NCBI GenBank assembly: GCA_902578495.1
Contig: CACHCY010000001.1
Coordinates: forward strand, 62,001-126,000
Direction: 5' to 3'
Length of the DNA stretch: 64,000 bases
DNA from: an uncultured SAR86 cluster bacterium
GTDB lineage: Bacteria; Pseudomonadota; Gammaproteobacteria; Magnimaribacterales; AG-339-G14
Of this stretch, positions 46,328-56,155 are shown one piece after another. The notes beneath the pieces were generated by a model. That model was not told the origin of the DNA. It saw only the letters and a program-made list of their open reading frames with translations, and searched no databases. The translations under genes and the position numbers were made by a program. Each line of letters opens with the position of its first letter. Position 1 is the first letter of the stretch.

Positions 46328-46692
46328 ATTAAAAAGCTAAAAATTACAGTCATAACTAAAAATAAAAGATAAACAATCATTGCGCTATATCTAGAGGCTT
46401 TGAGTGTCTCCCAATATCCAAAATCCATTGCCAAATGTCTTAACCCAGAGAAAAAGTGATAAACAATTGCCGCGACGTATAAAGTTAATGCTGATTTCAT
46501 GATGAAATGAGCCATTAGAGCTGATGCATAATCAAATCCCTCTTGAGATTGAATTGCAACTAATACCAATGAAATAAAGGGGAAGGTTAAGAAAAATAAA
46601 ATGACTCCAGAAATTCTATGCGAAATAGAAGACAATGCAGTGATTGGAAACTGAATTGTAAATAAATTTAAATTAACTGGCGGTTTTGACAT
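46321..46692 (-). CDS. sdhC: Succinate dehydrogenase cytochrome b556 subunit SdhC
   Basis: A 123-residue, three-TM anchor. SSISHRISGVILFF is the quinone-site segment and VYHFFSGLRHLAMDFG contains the heme-ligand histidine. It is the first gene of the sdhCDAB-sucCD operon and has its own promoter candidate just upstream, inside the end of der. Confidence 0.94.
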   Translation of the reverse strand: MSKPPVNLNLFTIQFPITALSSISHRISGVILFFLTFPFISLVLVAIQSQEGFDYASALMAHFIMKSALTLYVAAIVYHFFSGLRHLAMDFGYWETLKASRYSAMIVYLLFLVMTVIFSFLIW

Positions 46693-46709
46693 TTTATTTA
46701 TCGGAGGGA

Positions 46710-46737
46710 ATTATAATGCTTAAAATAAAACGATCAA
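46710..46737 (-). promoter_or_regulatory. Promoter of the sdh-suc operon
   Basis: On the minus strand TTGATC (46737-46732), a 16-nt spacer and a perfect TATAAT (46715-46710) lie 17 nt before the sdhC ATG. The -35 overlaps the der stop codon. The predicted 5' leader is about 10 nt and has no Shine-Dalgarno sequence. Confidence 0.55.
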
Positions 46738-48110
46738 CGCCTTCTTATCCTTGCCCTCTTTTTTAATTGTCTTTCTGTCAACTTATTCTTTTTATCTTTA
46801 AAAGGATTGTCATCAGTCTTATAAAAAATTTTGATTGGAACTCCCTTTAAATCCAGTTCTTTTCTGAATTGTTTTTCTACGTATTTCGTGTAGGAATTAC
46901 TGATATCTTTGAGTTTATTACCATGAATTGAAATGGTGAAAGGTCTATTCGATTGCAATTGGACAAATTTGAGGTTTGGTCTAAATCTTCCTGAAATTGG
47001 CGGTGGATTTTTTTCTACAATTCTTTCTAAAATTTCATTTAATTCTTTTTTTGATATTTTGTTTCTTGAATTTTTTATAATTTTAATTAACCCTCTGACT
47101 AAAGCCTTTGTTCCTATATTTTTTTTTGCAGAAATAAATTTACTTTCTAAATGACTCGCAAAAGACAACCTTCTATTAATATCTTTTTTAAGGATTAATT
47201 TATCTGATTTACTTAGATTCTCGCTTTTATTTAAACCTATAACAATTGGCTTCCCTGAAGTAAGGCATAGGGAGATAATTTGAAGATCTTGATCTGAAAT
47301 GGACTGGTGAACGTCTATCAAAAAAACGACTCCATCAACATTCTTTAGGGTATTTATTGCTTCTCTGGTGATCAGATTATCTATTTGATCATTTAATTTA
47401 CTTTTTCTTTTTATCCCCGCTGTATCAGTAAGAATAATTTCAGCCTTATTTATATCTAATTTATGTGAAATTGAATCTCTTGTTGTGCCTGCTGATTTAT
47501 CTACTAAAGATCTTTCAGCTTGGAGAAGTTTATTAAAAAAAGTTGATTTTCCGGCATTTGGTTTACCAATTATTCCAACTCTCAAATTACTTTGCATACC
47601 CTCTTCTGCATGCTCTCTTGAAGGAAGAATTTCTTCTATTTTCTTCTCAAGGGTTCTTATTCCCTGTTTTTTTGTTACTGATATTTCAATAATATTTTGT
47701 AATCCTTCCTGGTAATAAAGATCTTTATTATTTTCGCTTTCTTTTAAATCACATTTATTTAAAACAGGAATAAAAGGGACAGATGCTTTTCTTATGTAAT
47801 TTAAGATCTCTGCATCTATTTTTGATAAATTGGTTGATGAATCAAATAACGCAATTATTAAGTCAGATTCTTCAAATGAACTTAACGATGACTTTGTTAC
47901 AGCAAAATCAATCTCATTGTTAGTTAAGCCAATTCCACCAGTATCAACAAGAACATAACTGCTATGGTTAATAATTAAATTTGCGTATTGTTTGTCTCTG
48001 GTAAGGCCTTCTATATTTGCAACAAGGGATTCGTTGTTTCCTAATAAAGCATTAAACAGGGAGGATTTTCCCACATTTGGTTTGCCCAATATCGTAATAA
48101 TTGGTTTCAT
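46734..48110 (-). CDS. der: Ribosome biogenesis GTPase Der (EngA)
   Basis: Tandem-GTPase factor for 50S assembly, 458 residues. G1 motifs GKPNVGKSSL (9-18) and GKPNAGKSTF in the second domain, DTGGIG and DTAGIK as G3 motifs, then a C-terminal KH-like domain (NRPFTISIHGNKL) and a basic tail. It is the last gene of the ispG-hisS-yfgM-bamB-der run. Confidence 0.97.
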   Translation of the reverse strand: MKPIITILGKPNVGKSSLFNALLGNNESLVANIEGLTRDKQYANLIINHSSYVLVDTGGIGLTNNEIDFAVTKSSLSSFEESDLIIALFDSSTNLSKIDAEILNYIRKASVPFIPVLNKCDLKESENNKDLYYQEGLQNIIEISVTKKQGIRTLEKKIEEILPSREHAEEGMQSNLRVGIIGKPNAGKSTFFNKLLQAERSLVDKSAGTTRDSISHKLDINKAEIILTDTAGIKRKSKLNDQIDNLITREAINTLKNVDGVVFLIDVHQSISDQDLQIISLCLTSGKPIVIGLNKSENLSKSDKLILKKDINRRLSFASHLESKFISAKKNIGTKALVRGLIKIIKNSRNKISKKELNEILERIVEKNPPPISGRFRPNLKFVQLQSNRPFTISIHGNKLKDISNSYTKYVEKQFRKELDLKGVPIKIFYKTDDNPFKDKKNKLTERQLKKRARIRRR

Positions 48111-48124
48111 AACTGCTTTAGGGT

Positions 48125-49258
48125 TTATTTTACAGAAAGTAAAAAGGAAGCGCCCTTCGAATCAACTCCAAATAGGAAGTTATCCTGAGAAAATAATGAA
48201 ACTAATTTATTTTTAGTTGGCTGTATTCTGCCAACCAAACTACCAGTTTTTAAGTCTACAAAGTGAAGAAAGCCCTCTAAATCTCCAACAACCAGATTAT
48301 TTTTATATCTAATAGGTTTTGTTAATTCTCTGTATTTGAGTTCAGAATTTTTCCATTCTAAGTCACCATCCACAGTCCGATGTGAAAAAATTTCATCGTA
48401 CTGATCAACGAAGAAAATATCACCTCGATAAGAAATAAAATCTTGAAAGATTGATGAATCTTGTCTCCATACTGTTCTGCTTGATTGAATTTCAATAGCA
48501 GAAATACTTCCTTGATAGGCTGCTCCTATTGCTAATCCCGAGGTTACTATCGGTTTAGCATCGACATCTATTATCCTTTCAAATTCTGAACTTGCTTCGC
48601 TTAAAGTTAAAGGAATTTCCCATCTAACTACTCCTGAATCTGGATCAATCATAGCTAAGTTTCCGTTGGCAAAACCAATGAATAACATATTGTTAGAAAA
48701 ATAAGGTTCTGACGTACCTCTCAGAGTCAATTGAGGAATTACTGCCAAATACTCCCATTTAAATTCCCCAGTTTTAAAATCTAACGCTGTTATTCTCCCG
48801 TCAACAGATTGCACGGCAACAATTCTCCCATTTGCAACCGGAGAAGACAGAACTTCTGTATTAACACTAGCCTGCCATTTCAAATCACCATTTTCATCAT
48901 CCAAAGCAAAAACATCCCCATCTGAAGAAGCAGCAAACAATGTTCTAAAACTATGTCCCAAACCAGCTGAAAGACTATTGGAAATTTCTTTTTTCCAAAT
49001 TTCTTGACCGTTTCTTATATCGCCTTTGATTAAAAAACCTTCGGAAGTTATGTAGTAGAAAAAATTATCATCGAAGTGAATATCAAACCTTCCAAAAATA
49101 GGATTCTTGAGAATTTTCTTTTTCCAAAGAATTTCACCGCTAACCTCAGATTCTATTTCTTGCAAGGGAGTAGGCAGATTAATTTCCTCTCCATCTGATT
49201 CACAACCTAGCAAAACAAAAAAAGTAATCAATAAAACTATTAAATTTGCTATTTTCAT
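48125..49258 (-). CDS. bamB: Outer membrane assembly lipoprotein BamB
   Basis: Beta-propeller lipoprotein of the BAM complex. The lipoprotein signal peptide ends in VLLGC with acylated C19. PQQ-like repeats follow, e.g. GDVFALDDENGDLKWQASVNTEVLSSPVANG and GRITALDFKTGEFKWEY, and ending in FLHFVDLKTGSLVGRIQ. Length 377 fits the family. Neighbours yfgM and der are conserved; BamC is at 62031-62978. Confidence 0.93.
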   Translation of the reverse strand: MKIANLIVLLITFFVLLGCESDGEEINLPTPLQEIESEVSGEILWKKKILKNPIFGRFDIHFDDNFFYYITSEGFLIKGDIRNGQEIWKKEISNSLSAGLGHSFRTLFAASSDGDVFALDDENGDLKWQASVNTEVLSSPVANGRIVAVQSVDGRITALDFKTGEFKWEYLAVIPQLTLRGTSEPYFSNNMLFIGFANGNLAMIDPDSGVVRWEIPLTLSEASSEFERIIDVDAKPIVTSGLAIGAAYQGSISAIEIQSSRTVWRQDSSIFQDFISYRGDIFFVDQYDEIFSHRTVDGDLEWKNSELKYRELTKPIRYKNNLVVGDLEGFLHFVDLKTGSLVGRIQPTKNKLVSLFSQDNFLFGVDSKGASFLLSVK

Positions 49259-49263
49259 GAAAT

Positions 49264-49911
49264 TTAAGATGATGGAAGAAGTGATAATTTTATATTCATC
49301 AACTCTATGAATCCTTGATCGCCTGTAGCCTTTATAGCCTCTTCGTAATATGTGTTTGCTGCTTCATATGATTCCTCAAAGCTTGCTATATCTCCTAATA
49401 ACTCAAGCCTCTTAGGTTCATAAAAATCCAATCTTGGAGCTAGATTTTTCTTAGCTTCGTCAAAATTTCTTTCTTGGATCAAAATATATCCTAATCTTAT
49501 AACAGCAATATCGTGCAGCGGGTTATTAGAGTTATCGGCAGTTGTGATTATCTTAGAAAGTTTTACTTTTGCTAAATCAAGATTGGCTTCGTCGAAAGCT
49601 TTCTTAGCAACTAAGAGATCAGAAGCTGTCTCGTAAACTGTTTTTTCGATGCTAGACTGCACTGAATCCATTTGGATCATGAAATCTTCTAGGGTTGATT
49701 CCGCATTATTAAAAGATTCAATAATATTTTGGTAGGCTTCAAAAGCTTCAGACAATCTTTCTTCGTTTTTATTTTGTAAGTATAGATAGATAAAAAATGC
49801 AGCTATTAGAAGACCTAAAACAAGAGTTATTGATATTGCATTAGATTTTATCCAAGCAAAAAAACCTGATAGTCTCGCTTCTGCAGATGAACTAAACGGA
49901 TCTTCATTCAT
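49264..49911 (-). CDS. yfgM: YfgM-type ancillary SecYEG/PpiD-associated TPR protein
   Basis: A 215-residue inner-membrane protein with one N-terminal TM (about 27-46) and a periplasmic helical domain with TPR-like repeats (DIAVIRLGYILIQERNFDEAKKNL). The LSGFFAWIKSNAISITLVLGLLIA start and location between hisS and bamB match YfgM, which interacts with PpiD and SecYEG. It overlaps hisS by 8 nt. Confidence 0.85.
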   Translation of the reverse strand: MNEDPFSSSAEARLSGFFAWIKSNAISITLVLGLLIAAFFIYLYLQNKNEERLSEAFEAYQNIIESFNNAESTLEDFMIQMDSVQSSIEKTVYETASDLLVAKKAFDEANLDLAKVKLSKIITTADNSNNPLHDIAVIRLGYILIQERNFDEAKKNLAPRLDFYEPKRLELLGDIASFEESYEAANTYYEEAIKATGDQGFIELMNIKLSLLPSS

Positions 49912-51157
49912 TTTTGAGCTCTTTAACTAATTGATCATATTCAAGAGTGAGTTGGTCCTCATCCTCTTTTAATTTTTTTAGTGAAAAGTTTTTTGACCTC
50001 ACTTCTTCCGGGCCGATTATAACCGCAAAATCAATATTATTCTTGTCAGCTTTTTTCAGCTGATTTTTTAGTGAAGATTGGTAACCAGAGAACAGAACTC
50101 TTAAATCTTTATTATCTTTTCTTAACTTTTCTGAAAGCTTAAGCCCATCTGAAACATAGCTTTCATCGGTAAGTATTATTTGAAGAGACGATGAAGAAGT
50201 TGATTCATTTGCTTGAGTAATCAAAGCAAGTCTATCCAGACCAATCGAGAAACCAGCAGCCGGACAATCTCTTCCACCAAGTTGTTTGGATAATCTGTCA
50301 TACCTTCCTCCTCCGCAAAAAGTGTTTTGACTTCCGAGATCTGGAGATGTCCATTCAAAAACGAGGTCGTTGTAGTAATCGAGACCTCTAACTAATTTCT
50401 CGTCTTCTTTATACGATATTCCTAAATCATTAAGGCCTTCTTTGATCAACTCATAATTGTCAGCTGATTTTTGACTTAAAAATGAGGATATTTTGGGCGC
50501 ATTTTTAATCACTTTTTGAGTTTCTTCATTTTTAGAATCTAAGATTCTCAGAGGATTAGTTTCAAGTCTTTTCAAGCTATCCTCATCGAGAGCTTCAGAG
50601 AAATCACTTAAATACTTCTTTAAGTCTGAAGCATATTTTTTTTGAGATTCCTCATCACCGAGAGAGTTGATATTTAGTGAAACATTGCCTATTCCAAATC
50701 TTTGGAAAATTTCATTTGCCATCATCAGCAACTCAAGATCTGCCTCAAACCCTCTGACGCCATATGTTTCTGCGCTTACTTGAAAAAATTGCCTTGATCG
50801 ACCCTTTTGAGGTCTTTCATATCTAAACATTGGACCCGCGTAAGACAGTTTAATTGGACCTAAATCAAGCAAACCTGAATCAATGGCAAACCTCAGACAA
50901 CCTGCTGTGCCCTCTGGTCTAAGAACTAAATCCTCACCCTTCCTGTCTTGAAAGGTAAACATTTCCTTATTTACTATGTCTGTTTCTTCTCCAACAGATC
51001 TGATAAAAAGTTCTTTCTTCTCTACTATGGGAGTTTCAATCTCTTTAAAAAAATAACTATTAAAAATGGTTTTTATTTCATTTAGTAGATTTGATTTATG
51101 CTCAAACTCACTCGGATCCAGATCATTGAAACCTCTGGGCTTTGTTACTTTCGACAT
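49904..51157 (-). CDS. hisS: Histidine--tRNA ligase
   Basis: Class II synthetase, 417 residues. RPEGTAGCLRFAID and MFRYERPQKGRSRQFFQVSAETYG form motif 2, LVRGLDYYNDLVFEW is the histidine-binding segment, and AAGFSIGLDRLAL is motif 3. A C-terminal anticodon-binding domain follows (QIILTDESYVSDGLKLSEKLR). It starts 3 nt from ispG. Confidence 0.96.
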   Translation of the reverse strand: MSKVTKPRGFNDLDPSEFEHKSNLLNEIKTIFNSYFFKEIETPIVEKKELFIRSVGEETDIVNKEMFTFQDRKGEDLVLRPEGTAGCLRFAIDSGLLDLGPIKLSYAGPMFRYERPQKGRSRQFFQVSAETYGVRGFEADLELLMMANEIFQRFGIGNVSLNINSLGDEESQKKYASDLKKYLSDFSEALDEDSLKRLETNPLRILDSKNEETQKVIKNAPKISSFLSQKSADNYELIKEGLNDLGISYKEDEKLVRGLDYYNDLVFEWTSPDLGSQNTFCGGGRYDRLSKQLGGRDCPAAGFSIGLDRLALITQANESTSSSSLQIILTDESYVSDGLKLSEKLRKDNKDLRVLFSGYQSSLKNQLKKADKNNIDFAVIIGPEEVRSKNFSLKKLKEDEDQLTLEYDQLVKELKNE

Positions 51158-51160
51158 AAT

Positions 51161-52273
51161 CTAACCTTTAGCAATTATTTTTTTATTCTCAATCTCAATA
51201 GATTTTACTTTATCTCTGATTTGTTTTTCCAAATGGTCTACGAGATTTTCATTTCCTATTTTGTGATCAGGCTCTCCATCAATGTAAATCAAATTATTTG
51301 GATCTGCCCCAGTTATACCAACATGAGCTGCTTTAGATTCCCCAGGTCCATTCACATAACAACCAATTACAGCAACATCAATATTTTCCCTGACATCCTC
51401 TAATCTTGCTTCTAATTGATTCATAGTTTCAATTACATTGAAATTTTGTCTTGAACAGCTTGGACAAGCTATAAAATTTATTCCCTTTGATCTCAGTTTT
51501 AAGCTTTTTAATAAATCAAAACCTACTTTTATTTCGTCAACGGGATCAGATGCAAGTGACACCCTGATTGTATCCCCTATTCCATCCATTAATAATGTAC
51601 CCATAGCTATGGATGATTTAACTGTGCCAGATCTGAACCCACCTGCTTCTGTGAGACCAAGATGTAAAGGTTGTTTTATCATTTCTGCAATAATCCTATA
51701 GCTTTCTACCATCATGCCAACATCAGATGCCTTAATGCTAAGCTTAAAATTTTGAAAATTAAGAGATTCCAATATATCCACGTGATTCATGGCTGATTCA
51801 ACCAAGGCTTCAGGTGTGGGCTCACCATATTTTTTTTGTAGTTTTTTCTCTAAAGAACCAGCATTTACGCCAACTCTAATTGGAATATCTTTATCTTCCG
51901 CACATTTAACTACTTCTTTAACTCTATCGATGTTGCCAATATTGCCAGGATTAATTCTTAAGCAATCGGCTCCGTTTTTAGCAGCCAGAATACCCATCTT
52001 ATAATCAAAGTGTATATCTGCAATGAGAGGAACATTGGAATCTTTTTTTATCAACTTGAAAGCCGTTGCTGCTTCTTCATTTGGTACAGAAATTCTTACT
52101 AAATCTGCTCCAGCATCTTCAAGCTGTTTTACTTGATCTAATGTCGCTTGGACATCCTCTGTTTTAGTGTTCGTCATGCTTTGAACACTAATTGGGGCAT
52201 CGCCACCAATTTCTACATTGCCAACTTTAATTTTTAGAGAATTTCGTCTTTTAATCTTTAAAAAGTTCAACAA
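51161..52273 (-). CDS. ispG: 4-hydroxy-3-methylbut-2-en-1-yl diphosphate synthase IspG (GcpE)
   Basis: [4Fe-4S] enzyme of the MEP pathway acting before IspH. The 370-residue protein has a TIM barrel with [13 protein letters not shown] and [16 protein letters not shown], and the cluster domain with [10 protein letters not shown] and [10 protein letters not shown]. This is the short E. coli-type form. The start is 23 nt inside rodZ. Its need for Fe-S clusters and reductant links it to the nearby isc genes. Confidence 0.96.
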   Translation of the reverse strand: MLNFLKIKRRNSLKIKVGNVEIGGDAPISVQSMTNTKTEDVQATLDQVKQLEDAGADLVRISVPNEEAATAFKLIKKDSNVPLIADIHFDYKMGILAAKNGADCLRINPGNIGNIDRVKEVVKCAEDKDIPIRVGVNAGSLEKKLQKKYGEPTPEALVESAMNHVDILESLNFQNFKLSIKASDVGMMVESYRIIAEMIKQPLHLGLTEAGGFRSGTVKSSIAMGTLLMDGIGDTIRVSLASDPVDEIKVGFDLLKSLKLRSKGINFIACPSCSRQNFNVIETMNQLEARLEDVRENIDVAVIGCYVNGPGESKAAHVGITGADPNNLIYIDGEPDHKIGNENLVDHLEKQIRDKVKSIEIENKKIIAKG

Positions 52274-53105
52274 CTACTCCGTTCTCAAATAGAAAGTGAG
52301 CATAATCGGTGTATTGACTCACAGTTTCTGAAAAATCTATATTTTTTCCGTTCAAGTATATCTTCACAGATGGAGAGTGTCCTATTTTAAATTTGAAAGG
52401 GCCATAACCAGCTACTTCATAAAGACCTGTTTGAAGAAGTTCAAACAAAAGAATTTGCTCATTATCAATAATTTCTACCCAACTTTCGCCTTGGACTATT
52501 ATTTCAATTTCACTAGCAATGTCATCTAAGAGAATTTTCTTATCATCCACCTCAAAGCCAATATCAATGGTTGGAACATCTGGATCTTGATCAAAAGCTA
52601 TTTGGTCTTCAAGAATATTATTTGGAATGTTTAGGTCTTTCTCTATAGCGTTTTCAGAAACTAACTCGTCATTAATAATTTCTTGATCGTCTGAAATATT
52701 TTCAATGGAACTGACATCTTTTTTTTGATCATTGCCTCCGAATAACAAGTAGGAAAGAATTATCAAAGAAAAAATAATAATTGAAAGAATAGTAATCTTT
52801 CTTTCTAGTAATTTAGATACAAAATTAGAAAAAAAGCTCTCTGATGATTCTAGGTCTTCATCTTCATGAGAAATATTTTTTTCTTTCAGGAATTTTTCAT
52901 ATTTTTCAAGAATTATTGAAGGTTCTAGATCGTAAAATGAACAATATTTCTTGATTTGTGATTTAGCAAAAATAGGCGCTGGCAGTTCATCAAAATTTAA
53001 TTCCTCTATGGCTAAAAGAAATTTTTCTGGAATATTTAAATTAGTAGAAATCTCATGTAGTGAAATTCCTTTTTCTGCTCGGAATTTTGCTAGGTCAAAA
53101 TCCAA
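52251..53105 (-). CDS. rodZ: RodZ-like cytoskeletal HTH/TM protein
   Basis: A 284-residue bitopic protein: N-terminal helix-turn-helix (about 7-75: [43 protein letters not shown]), a single TM (about 104-122), an acidic linker and a periplasmic DUF4115-like domain ([43 protein letters not shown]). RodZ binds MreB and supports rod shape; the ispG-rodZ neighbourhood is conserved. It begins 8 nt after ndk. Confidence 0.85.
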   Translation of the reverse strand: MDFDLAKFRAEKGISLHEISTNLNIPEKFLLAIEELNFDELPAPIFAKSQIKKYCSFYDLEPSIILEKYEKFLKEKNISHEDEDLESSESFFSNFVSKLLERKITILSIIIFSLIILSYLLFGGNDQKKDVSSIENISDDQEIINDELVSENAIEKDLNIPNNILEDQIAFDQDPDVPTIDIGFEVDDKKILLDDIASEIEIIVQGESWVEIIDNEQILLFELLQTGLYEVAGYGPFKFKIGHSPSVKIYLNGKNIDFSETVSQYTDYAHFLFENGVVVELFKD

Positions 53106-53113
53106 AGTTCTCT

Positions 53114-53518
53114 CTAGAAAAGATCATTCATGATAGCAATCTCTCTTTCAGCTGACTGCAAAGAATCAGAGCCATGCACAGCGTTCTCTCCCAAAGAAGT
53201 GGCAAATGATTTTCTTAGTGTTCCTTCATCTGCTTCAGCTGGGTTAGTTGCTCCCATCAATTCTCTGTACTTAGAAACAACGTCATCTCCTTCTAAAACC
53301 TGAATGACACAATCACCGGATGTCATAAAATCAACAAGCTCTCCATAAAAAGGTCTTTCAGAATGCTCTGCATAAAAGTTTTCTGCTATTTCTCTATCCA
53401 AAGTAAGGCGTTTAGATTTAGTAATTTTTATTCCCGATTCTTTTATCTTTTCATTTATATCTTCAATGAAGCCATTCTTTACGGCATCGGGTTTAATTAT
53501 GCATAAAGTATTTTCCAT
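53114..53518 (-). CDS. ndk: Nucleoside diphosphate kinase
   Basis: Transfers phosphate between NTPs and NDPs. The 134-residue protein has the active-site histidine H115 in ENAVHGSDS and the N-terminal [13 protein letters not shown]. It is slightly shorter than the 143-residue E. coli enzyme. A GGAGGA site precedes the ATG. Confidence 0.97.
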   Translation of the reverse strand: MENTLCIIKPDAVKNGFIEDINEKIKESGIKITKSKRLTLDREIAENFYAEHSERPFYGELVDFMTSGDCVIQVLEGDDVVSKYRELMGATNPAEADEGTLRKSFATSLGENAVHGSDSLQSAEREIAIMNDLF

Positions 53519-53534
53519 ATTTCCTCCTTAAGAA

Positions 53535-53729
53535 TTAGTCTTTTTCTTCAATCCAAGTTGCCTGAATCGCTTCTAATATCTTTTCATTTGATCTGTCTGG
53601 ATCATCGGTAAAACCATCCAAATCTATGACCATTTTTCTTAAATCAACAAACAAAATTTTTTCTGGATCAGTTTCAGAGTGCTTTTCAATAAGCTCGTCG
53701 ACGATTTCATAAATATCTGTCCAAAGCAT
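53535..53729 (-). CDS. iscX: Fe-S assembly protein IscX
   Basis: A 64-residue acidic helical protein (MLWTDIYEIVDELIEKHSETDPEKILFVDL, DGFTDDPDRSNEKILEAIQATW). IscX binds IscS and is thought to act as an iron-dependent regulator or donor in cluster assembly. It is the last gene of the isc set, 18 nt after the ferredoxin-IscA fusion. Confidence 0.95.
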   Translation of the reverse strand: MLWTDIYEIVDELIEKHSETDPEKILFVDLRKMVIDLDGFTDDPDRSNEKILEAIQATWIEEKD

Positions 53730-53747
53730 TTTGTCAAAGACTAGAAA

Positions 53748-54482
53748 CTATTTAAGCTCCGCAAATGGTTTATTAGAGAATGTAAAACTCTCGCCGCATC
53801 CACACTCATTTTCAACGTTGGGGTTTTTAAAGACTAAATTATGATTTACACCTTCTTGAATAAAATCCAATTCTGTACCTTTAAGAAAAATCAAACTTGT
53901 GTCTTTGATGTAAACGTCAACACCAGAGAAATTTCCATGGTAATCATTTGGATCTTCATCTTTTACGTAATCTAGATTGTAAGCATATCCTGAGCATCCA
54001 GAGTCTTTTAAAGATATTCTGATTCCATTTGAGCCTGGTTTGGACTTCATCATCTCAACAAGATGATTTACTGCAGAGCTAGAGACACTGAAGTCATCCT
54101 TACTAAGAGACTTCTTATCTTCTGCGTCCAAATTATGCTTATTTGGATGTAATTCTGAAACCATGTTGATAGTATATCGTGGAAACTGGATTGTAATATC
54201 ATTTGAGAGATTTCTTAATTGGCAACTCAGTCTAGACCTTTGCTCAAGACCCCATGCCTTATCAAGCATATCTTCCTCATCATCGGATGATTCTTCCAAA
54301 GTATCGAACCCCTCAGTAACAATTACGTGACAAGTAGTGCATGCACATGACATCTCACAAGCATGCTCTACAAAAATATTATTATCGAGTAAATTTTCGC
54401 AGACTGACTTAGAGGGTTCAGCTTCTACAACTGCTCCTTCAGGACATATCTCTGCATGTGGCAAAATAGTTATCTTGGGCAT
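53748..54482 (-). CDS. fdx-iscA: Natural fusion of Isc-type [2Fe-2S] ferredoxin and IscA
   Basis: One open frame of 244 residues joins two isc proteins. Residues 1-108 are an Fdx (MPKITILPH; cysteines C42, C48, C51 and C87 at the same positions as E. coli Fdx; PRYTIN near its end). A 20-residue hydrophilic linker follows. Residues ~130-240 are an A-type carrier with C163 (DSGCSGYAYNLDYV) and C227/C229 (NECGCGESF). All cluster ligands of both halves are kept, so both are probably functional. In E. coli these are separate genes with hscBA between. The fusion may channel electrons or clusters between carrier and reductant. It overlaps iscU by 1 nt. Confidence 0.93.
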   Translation of the reverse strand: MPKITILPHAEICPEGAVVEAEPSKSVCENLLDNNIFVEHACEMSCACTTCHVIVTEGFDTLEESSDDEEDMLDKAWGLEQRSRLSCQLRNLSNDITIQFPRYTINMVSELHPNKHNLDAEDKKSLSKDDFSVSSSAVNHLVEMMKSKPGSNGIRISLKDSGCSGYAYNLDYVKDEDPNDYHGNFSGVDVYIKDTSLIFLKGTELDFIQEGVNHNLVFKNPNVENECGCGESFTFSNKPFAELK

Positions 54483-54904
54483 TAGTCATTATTTCTTAAA
54501 CTCTTAAAGTCATCTATAGCACGATGAATTGCCTCTTCTGCGAGCACACTACAGTGAATTTTAATCGAGGGTAATTCTAAAATATCGACAATTTCTTGGT
54601 TAGAAATCGCTTGAGCCTCTTCCAAAGTTTTGCCCTTAAGCATGTCAATTAATTGTCCGCTTGATGCAATAGCTGAACCACAACCGTATGTTTTGAACCT
54701 GGCATCAACTATTCTGTTTTCACCATCAATGTTCTGACATTTTATTTGAAGTTTCATTACATCTCCGCAGGCTGGAGCACCAACGATTCCAGTACCTACT
54801 CGATGAAAATCTTCATCGCCAGGCTTCCATCTACCAACGCTGGCCTTTTCAGGATTGTTTAAAGTTTCTTCAAACTTATCTACTACTTTTTGTGAATATG
54901 CCAT
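54482..54904 (-). CDS. iscU: Fe-S scaffold IscU with altered HscA-binding motif
   Basis: Scaffold on which IscS sulfur and iron form [2Fe-2S] clusters. Ligands C46, D48, C75 and C118 are present (GAPACGD, YGCGSAIASSG, IHCSVLAEEAI). The 140-residue protein differs from E. coli IscU in two ways: about nine extra residues before GAPACGD, and the chaperone-recognition motif LPPVK is LPSIK (111-115). No hscA or hscB lies in this isc operon. It lies 19 nt after iscS. Confidence 0.96.
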   Translation of the reverse strand: MAYSQKVVDKFEETLNNPEKASVGRWKPGDEDFHRVGTGIVGAPACGDVMKLQIKCQNIDGENRIVDARFKTYGCGSAIASSGQLIDMLKGKTLEEAQAISNQEIVDILELPSIKIHCSVLAEEAIHRAIDDFKSLRNND

Positions 54905-54923
54905 TTTTATCCTCTTTTAGCTA

Positions 54924-56129
54924 TTAAGCCCACTCTATTTTATCTAAATCTACTCCATCTTGATACATTTCCCAAAGAGGAGAGATTTCTCTCAATCTTT
55001 CCACTGAGGACTTAACAAGCAAAGCAGTTTCCTTTACATCTTGTTCAGTAGTATATCTACCAAAAGAAAATCTAATAGAACTATGGGCAAGCTCATCTTT
55101 CCTTCCAAGCGCTCTAAGAACATACGAAGGTTCTAAGCTCGCTGAAGTACATGCAGACCCAGAGGAAACTGCAATTGATTTAAGAGCCATTATGAGAGAT
55201 TCTCCCTCAACAAAATTAAAAGATATGTTCAATATGCCAGGGAATTTGTTTTTTGAATCTCCATTGACATAAATTTCCTCAATATCTTTGACTTCTTCCC
55301 AGAAAATTCTTCTAAGATTTTCTAGCTTTCTAAGGTCATCATCCATTTGTTGATGAGCAATTCTTGCTGCCTCGCCTAAACCTACTATCTGATGTGTAGC
55401 CAAAGTACCAGATCTAAAACCTCTTTCGTGACCGCCCCCATGAAATAATGGTTCTAATCTAACTCTGGGTTGTCTTCTAACAAACAATGCGCCTACACCC
55501 TTGGGGCCATAAAATTTATGAGCTGAAATTGATAAAAGATCAATTTTATTTGAAGACATATTAATGGAGATTTTCCCAATGCTTTGGGCTGCATCCACAT
55601 GGAAGATTATTCCTTTGCTTCTAGTTAGTTCACCTATTGAATCAATATCAGTAATCGTTCCTAATTCATTATTCATGTGCATGAGTGACACTAAAATTGT
55701 TTTTTCAGTGACTGCTTCTGCAACTTGCTCAACAGAGATCTCTCCTGATGAATTTGGCTCCAAATATGTAACTTCAAAGCCTTCTTCTTCAAGTTGCCTA
55801 AAGGGATCAAGAACTGCTTTGTGTTCTATTTTTGAAGTGACAAGATGATTACCTTTGTTCTTATAGAATCTTGCTGCGCCTTTAATTGCTAAATTATCAG
55901 ACTCAGTTGCACCTGAAGTCCAAATTATTTCTCTAGGATCACAACCGATTAAAGTTGCGAGATTATTTCTTGCCTCTTCAACTGCTTCGTCAGCTTTCCA
56001 ACCGAAGGAGTGAGATCTGGAAGCAGGATTTCCAAAGTTCCCATCGAAGGACATAAAATCTGTCATCTTTTTAACAACGCCTTCTTCTACAGGAGTAGTT
56101 GATGCATAATCTAAATAAATTTGTTTCAA
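54924..56129 (-). CDS. iscS: Cysteine desulfurase IscS
   Basis: PLP enzyme supplying persulfide sulfur for Fe-S clusters and, via TusA, tRNA thiolation. The 401-residue protein has the PLP lysine K205 in [11 protein letters not shown], the mobile catalytic cysteine in [21 protein letters not shown], and the C-terminal [16 protein letters not shown] tail that docks IscU. It is the first gene of this isc operon; no IscR regulator precedes it. Upstream are the AGGTACA boxes and a divergent oxidoreductase gene. Confidence 0.97.
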   Translation of the reverse strand: MKQIYLDYASTTPVEEGVVKKMTDFMSFDGNFGNPASRSHSFGWKADEAVEEARNNLATLIGCDPREIIWTSGATESDNLAIKGAARFYKNKGNHLVTSKIEHKAVLDPFRQLEEEGFEVTYLEPNSSGEISVEQVAEAVTEKTILVSLMHMNNELGTITDIDSIGELTRSKGIIFHVDAAQSIGKISINMSSNKIDLLSISAHKFYGPKGVGALFVRRQPRVRLEPLFHGGGHERGFRSGTLATHQIVGLGEAARIAHQQMDDDLRKLENLRRIFWEEVKDIEEIYVNGDSKNKFPGILNISFNFVEGESLIMALKSIAVSSGSACTSASLEPSYVLRALGRKDELAHSSIRFSFGRYTTEQDVKETALLVKSSVERLREISPLWEMYQDGVDLDKIEWA

Positions 56130-56155
56130 AATTACCTACCAATAAATTTGTGTGT

